A stretch of 5,834 bases of DNA from UBA6022 sp036382575 (GTDB lineage Bacteria > Patescibacteriota > Saccharimonadia > Saccharimonadales > Saccharimonadaceae): the NCBI GenBank assembly GCA_036382575.1, contig DASVHL010000043.1, positions 1-5,834 on the forward strand, given 5' to 3'. The notes beneath the pieces were generated by a model. That model had not been told where the DNA came from. It did no database searches and was given only the letters and a program-made list of their open reading frames with translations. Below are positions 5,145 through 5,834 of the stretch, piece after piece; the first letter of the stretch is position 1; each line of letters starts with the position of its first letter. The position numbers and the translations under genes were made by a program.

Positions 5145-5567
5145 TTAGAGTAGCTGCTTAACTGCGTCGTCATACGAACGTTTGACTAACTGCTTTAGTA
5201 TATCCGCGTCAACATCACTAAGCTTGTTGATATATAAACATCCCTTGCTTGTCTTATGTTTACCAAGTTTGTCCAATAAGTCACTATAATCATTAAAACC
5301 GGGCATGATATATAGCGTTAGATTTTGTTTACGCGGTGAGAATGCAGCCAGCGGCCAGTCACCTTCTTGTTTGCTCCGCTCTGACTTGTAGTGATACTGT
5401 CCAAAGCCAATCATACTTGAGCCCCACATCTTTGGCTGTTCACTTGTGACCGCTTTATATATTTCTAATATCCTAAAAGCATCAGCCCGTTTGACGTCAC
5501 CATCAACAGAATTAATAAAATCTTCTACATTAGCGTCATTTACGTGGGTTTTAATTGTACTAGCCAT
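5145..5567 (-). CDS. DUF1801 (YdhG-like) domain protein
   Basis: A 140-residue soluble protein that is essentially one DUF1801 domain. Typical features in order: an N-terminal helical part with VEDFINSVDGDVKRADAFRI (14-33), the core KMWGSSMIGFGQYHY (46-60), GDWPLAAFSPRKQNLTLYI then MPG (69-90), and LGKHKTSKGCLYINKLSDVD (101-120), then a final helix LKQLVKRSYDDAV. The length equals that of the common family members. The fold is related to iron-sulfur cluster and frataxin-like or YdhG proteins, but no biochemical role is established. The ATG at 5565-5567 lies 7 bases after a TACAAT on the minus strand, giving an almost leaderless mRNA. It is divergent from the partial gene at the right edge. 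Confidence 0.93.
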   Translation of the reverse strand: MASTIKTHVNDANVEDFINSVDGDVKRADAFRILEIYKAVTSEQPKMWGSSMIGFGQYHYKSERSKQEGDWPLAAFSPRKQNLTLYIMPGFNDYSDLLDKLGKHKTSKGCLYINKLSDVDADILKQLVKRSYDDAVKQLL

Positions 5568-5581
5568 ATTTTTAATTGTAC
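5549..5581. repeat. 12-bp direct repeat spanning promoter and start of the DUF1801 gene
   Basis: TTTTAATTGTAC occurs at 5549-5560 and again at 5570-5581, exactly 21 bp apart (two helical turns). Read on the minus strand, the upstream copy contains the -10 hexamer TACAAT and the downstream copy covers codons 3-6. The arrangement suits an operator bound on one face of the DNA, but could be chance in AT-rich DNA. Confidence 0.5.
5575..5580 (-). promoter_or_regulatory. -10 element of the DUF1801 gene
   Basis: TACAAT on the minus strand (complement of 5575-5580) ends 7 bases before the ATG. The mRNA would start within a base or so of the start codon. No clear -35 is present. Confidence 0.5.
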
Positions 5582-5627
5582 ATCGCTTTATTCAATCCGC
5601 CTTAATAGTATTTAGTGCATAATCACT

Positions 5628-5655
5628 TTGTAGTTAAAATAGGCTATGCTATTCT
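5628..5655 (+). promoter_or_regulatory. Promoter of the right-edge gene
   Basis: TTGTAG (5628-5633) and TATTCT (5650-5655) are separated by 16 bp, and TGC (5647-5649) makes an extended -10. The predicted start is 5662, leaving a leader of about 3 nt before the ATG at 5665. Confidence 0.45.
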
Positions 5656-5664
5656 TAATTCAAC

Positions 5665-5834
5665 ATGATAAAAAATAAACAAAACAATAACGTACTCTCC
5701 CTCGAAAAACTCTTTACACGTGCTGGCCTACTGGTCATTGCCGTAGCGATCATCGCCAACCTATATAGCCTGTATATTAACCATCGCTTTGTCTACGAGC
5801 CTATCGATATGATGTATTATCTTCGTTACATCAT
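5665..5834 (+). CDS. Membrane-anchored protein, N-terminal part only
   Basis: Fifty-six codons are visible before the window ends. The product starts with a polar, basic, Asn-rich tail (MIKNKQNNNVLSLEKLFTRA), followed by one hydrophobic helix at about 20-38, then a segment with Tyr, Met and Arg (YEPIDMMYYLRYI). The positive tail suggests an N-in orientation with the rest outside, as for a type II membrane or signal-anchored protein. The visible part is too short to identify a family. The start is supported by the promoter just upstream; there is no Shine-Dalgarno. It is divergent from the DUF1801 gene across a 97-bp spacer. Confidence 0.75.
   Translation, partial: MIKNKQNNNVLSLEKLFTRAGLLVIAVAIIANLYSLYINHRFVYEPIDMMYYLRYI

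Noticed and set aside
1..5834. Insertion sequence, CRISPR array, toxin-antitoxin pair or defence system
   Set aside because: No transposase, spaced repeat array, nuclease or helicase motif, or two-gene overlapping cassette in the same direction is present.

Overview
The window looks like a chromosomal stretch of a small-genome bacterium with few operons. My best guess is Candidatus Saccharibacteria (TM7) or a related CPR lineage. This rests on the mix of families (a cupin, a DUF1801 protein, a DUF3592 membrane protein, many short membrane proteins without clear relatives) and on gene architecture, not on any marker gene. The genetic code appears standard: the eight complete protein genes read through with no in-frame TGA, and their stops are TAA (six) and TAG (two). 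No mobile element, CRISPR array or phage gene is visible.

Left part (1-904): the window opens inside a probable terminator hairpin. It is followed by about 150 nt of gene-free DNA that can fold into three consecutive hairpins and ends at a perfect 19-bp inverted repeat, a bidirectional terminator. Next comes a cupin-fold gene on the minus strand, the only gene here with a strong Shine-Dalgarno sequence. Its promoter lies back to back with that of tRNA-Arg(TCT). A short AT-rich promoter region with a 5-bp tandem repeat of -10-like hexamers leads into the next gene.

Middle part (905-3703): a GT2-like glycosyltransferase with a GTG start, a single-pass membrane protein with six cysteines in its outer domain, a three-helix membrane protein, and a small acidic soluble protein, all on the plus strand. 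The intergenic regions after the first two contain a related 30-nt element (23 of 30 bases identical).

Right part (3700-5834): a four-helix membrane protein on the minus strand whose 3' end overlaps the acidic protein gene by 4 bp; a divergent DUF3592-like membrane protein; a convergent DUF1801 protein; and the start of a membrane-anchored protein that runs off the window.

The most striking general property is promoter geometry. In front of six protein genes a -10-like hexamer ends 6 to 7 bases before the A of the ATG, and in front of a seventh it ends 9 bases before. Most genes here would therefore be transcribed singly as leaderless or nearly leaderless mRNAs. This corrects the start of the six-cysteine protein from 1873 to 1879. 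I see no pathway linking the genes beyond a general cell-envelope flavour: four or five membrane proteins plus a glycosyltransferase.
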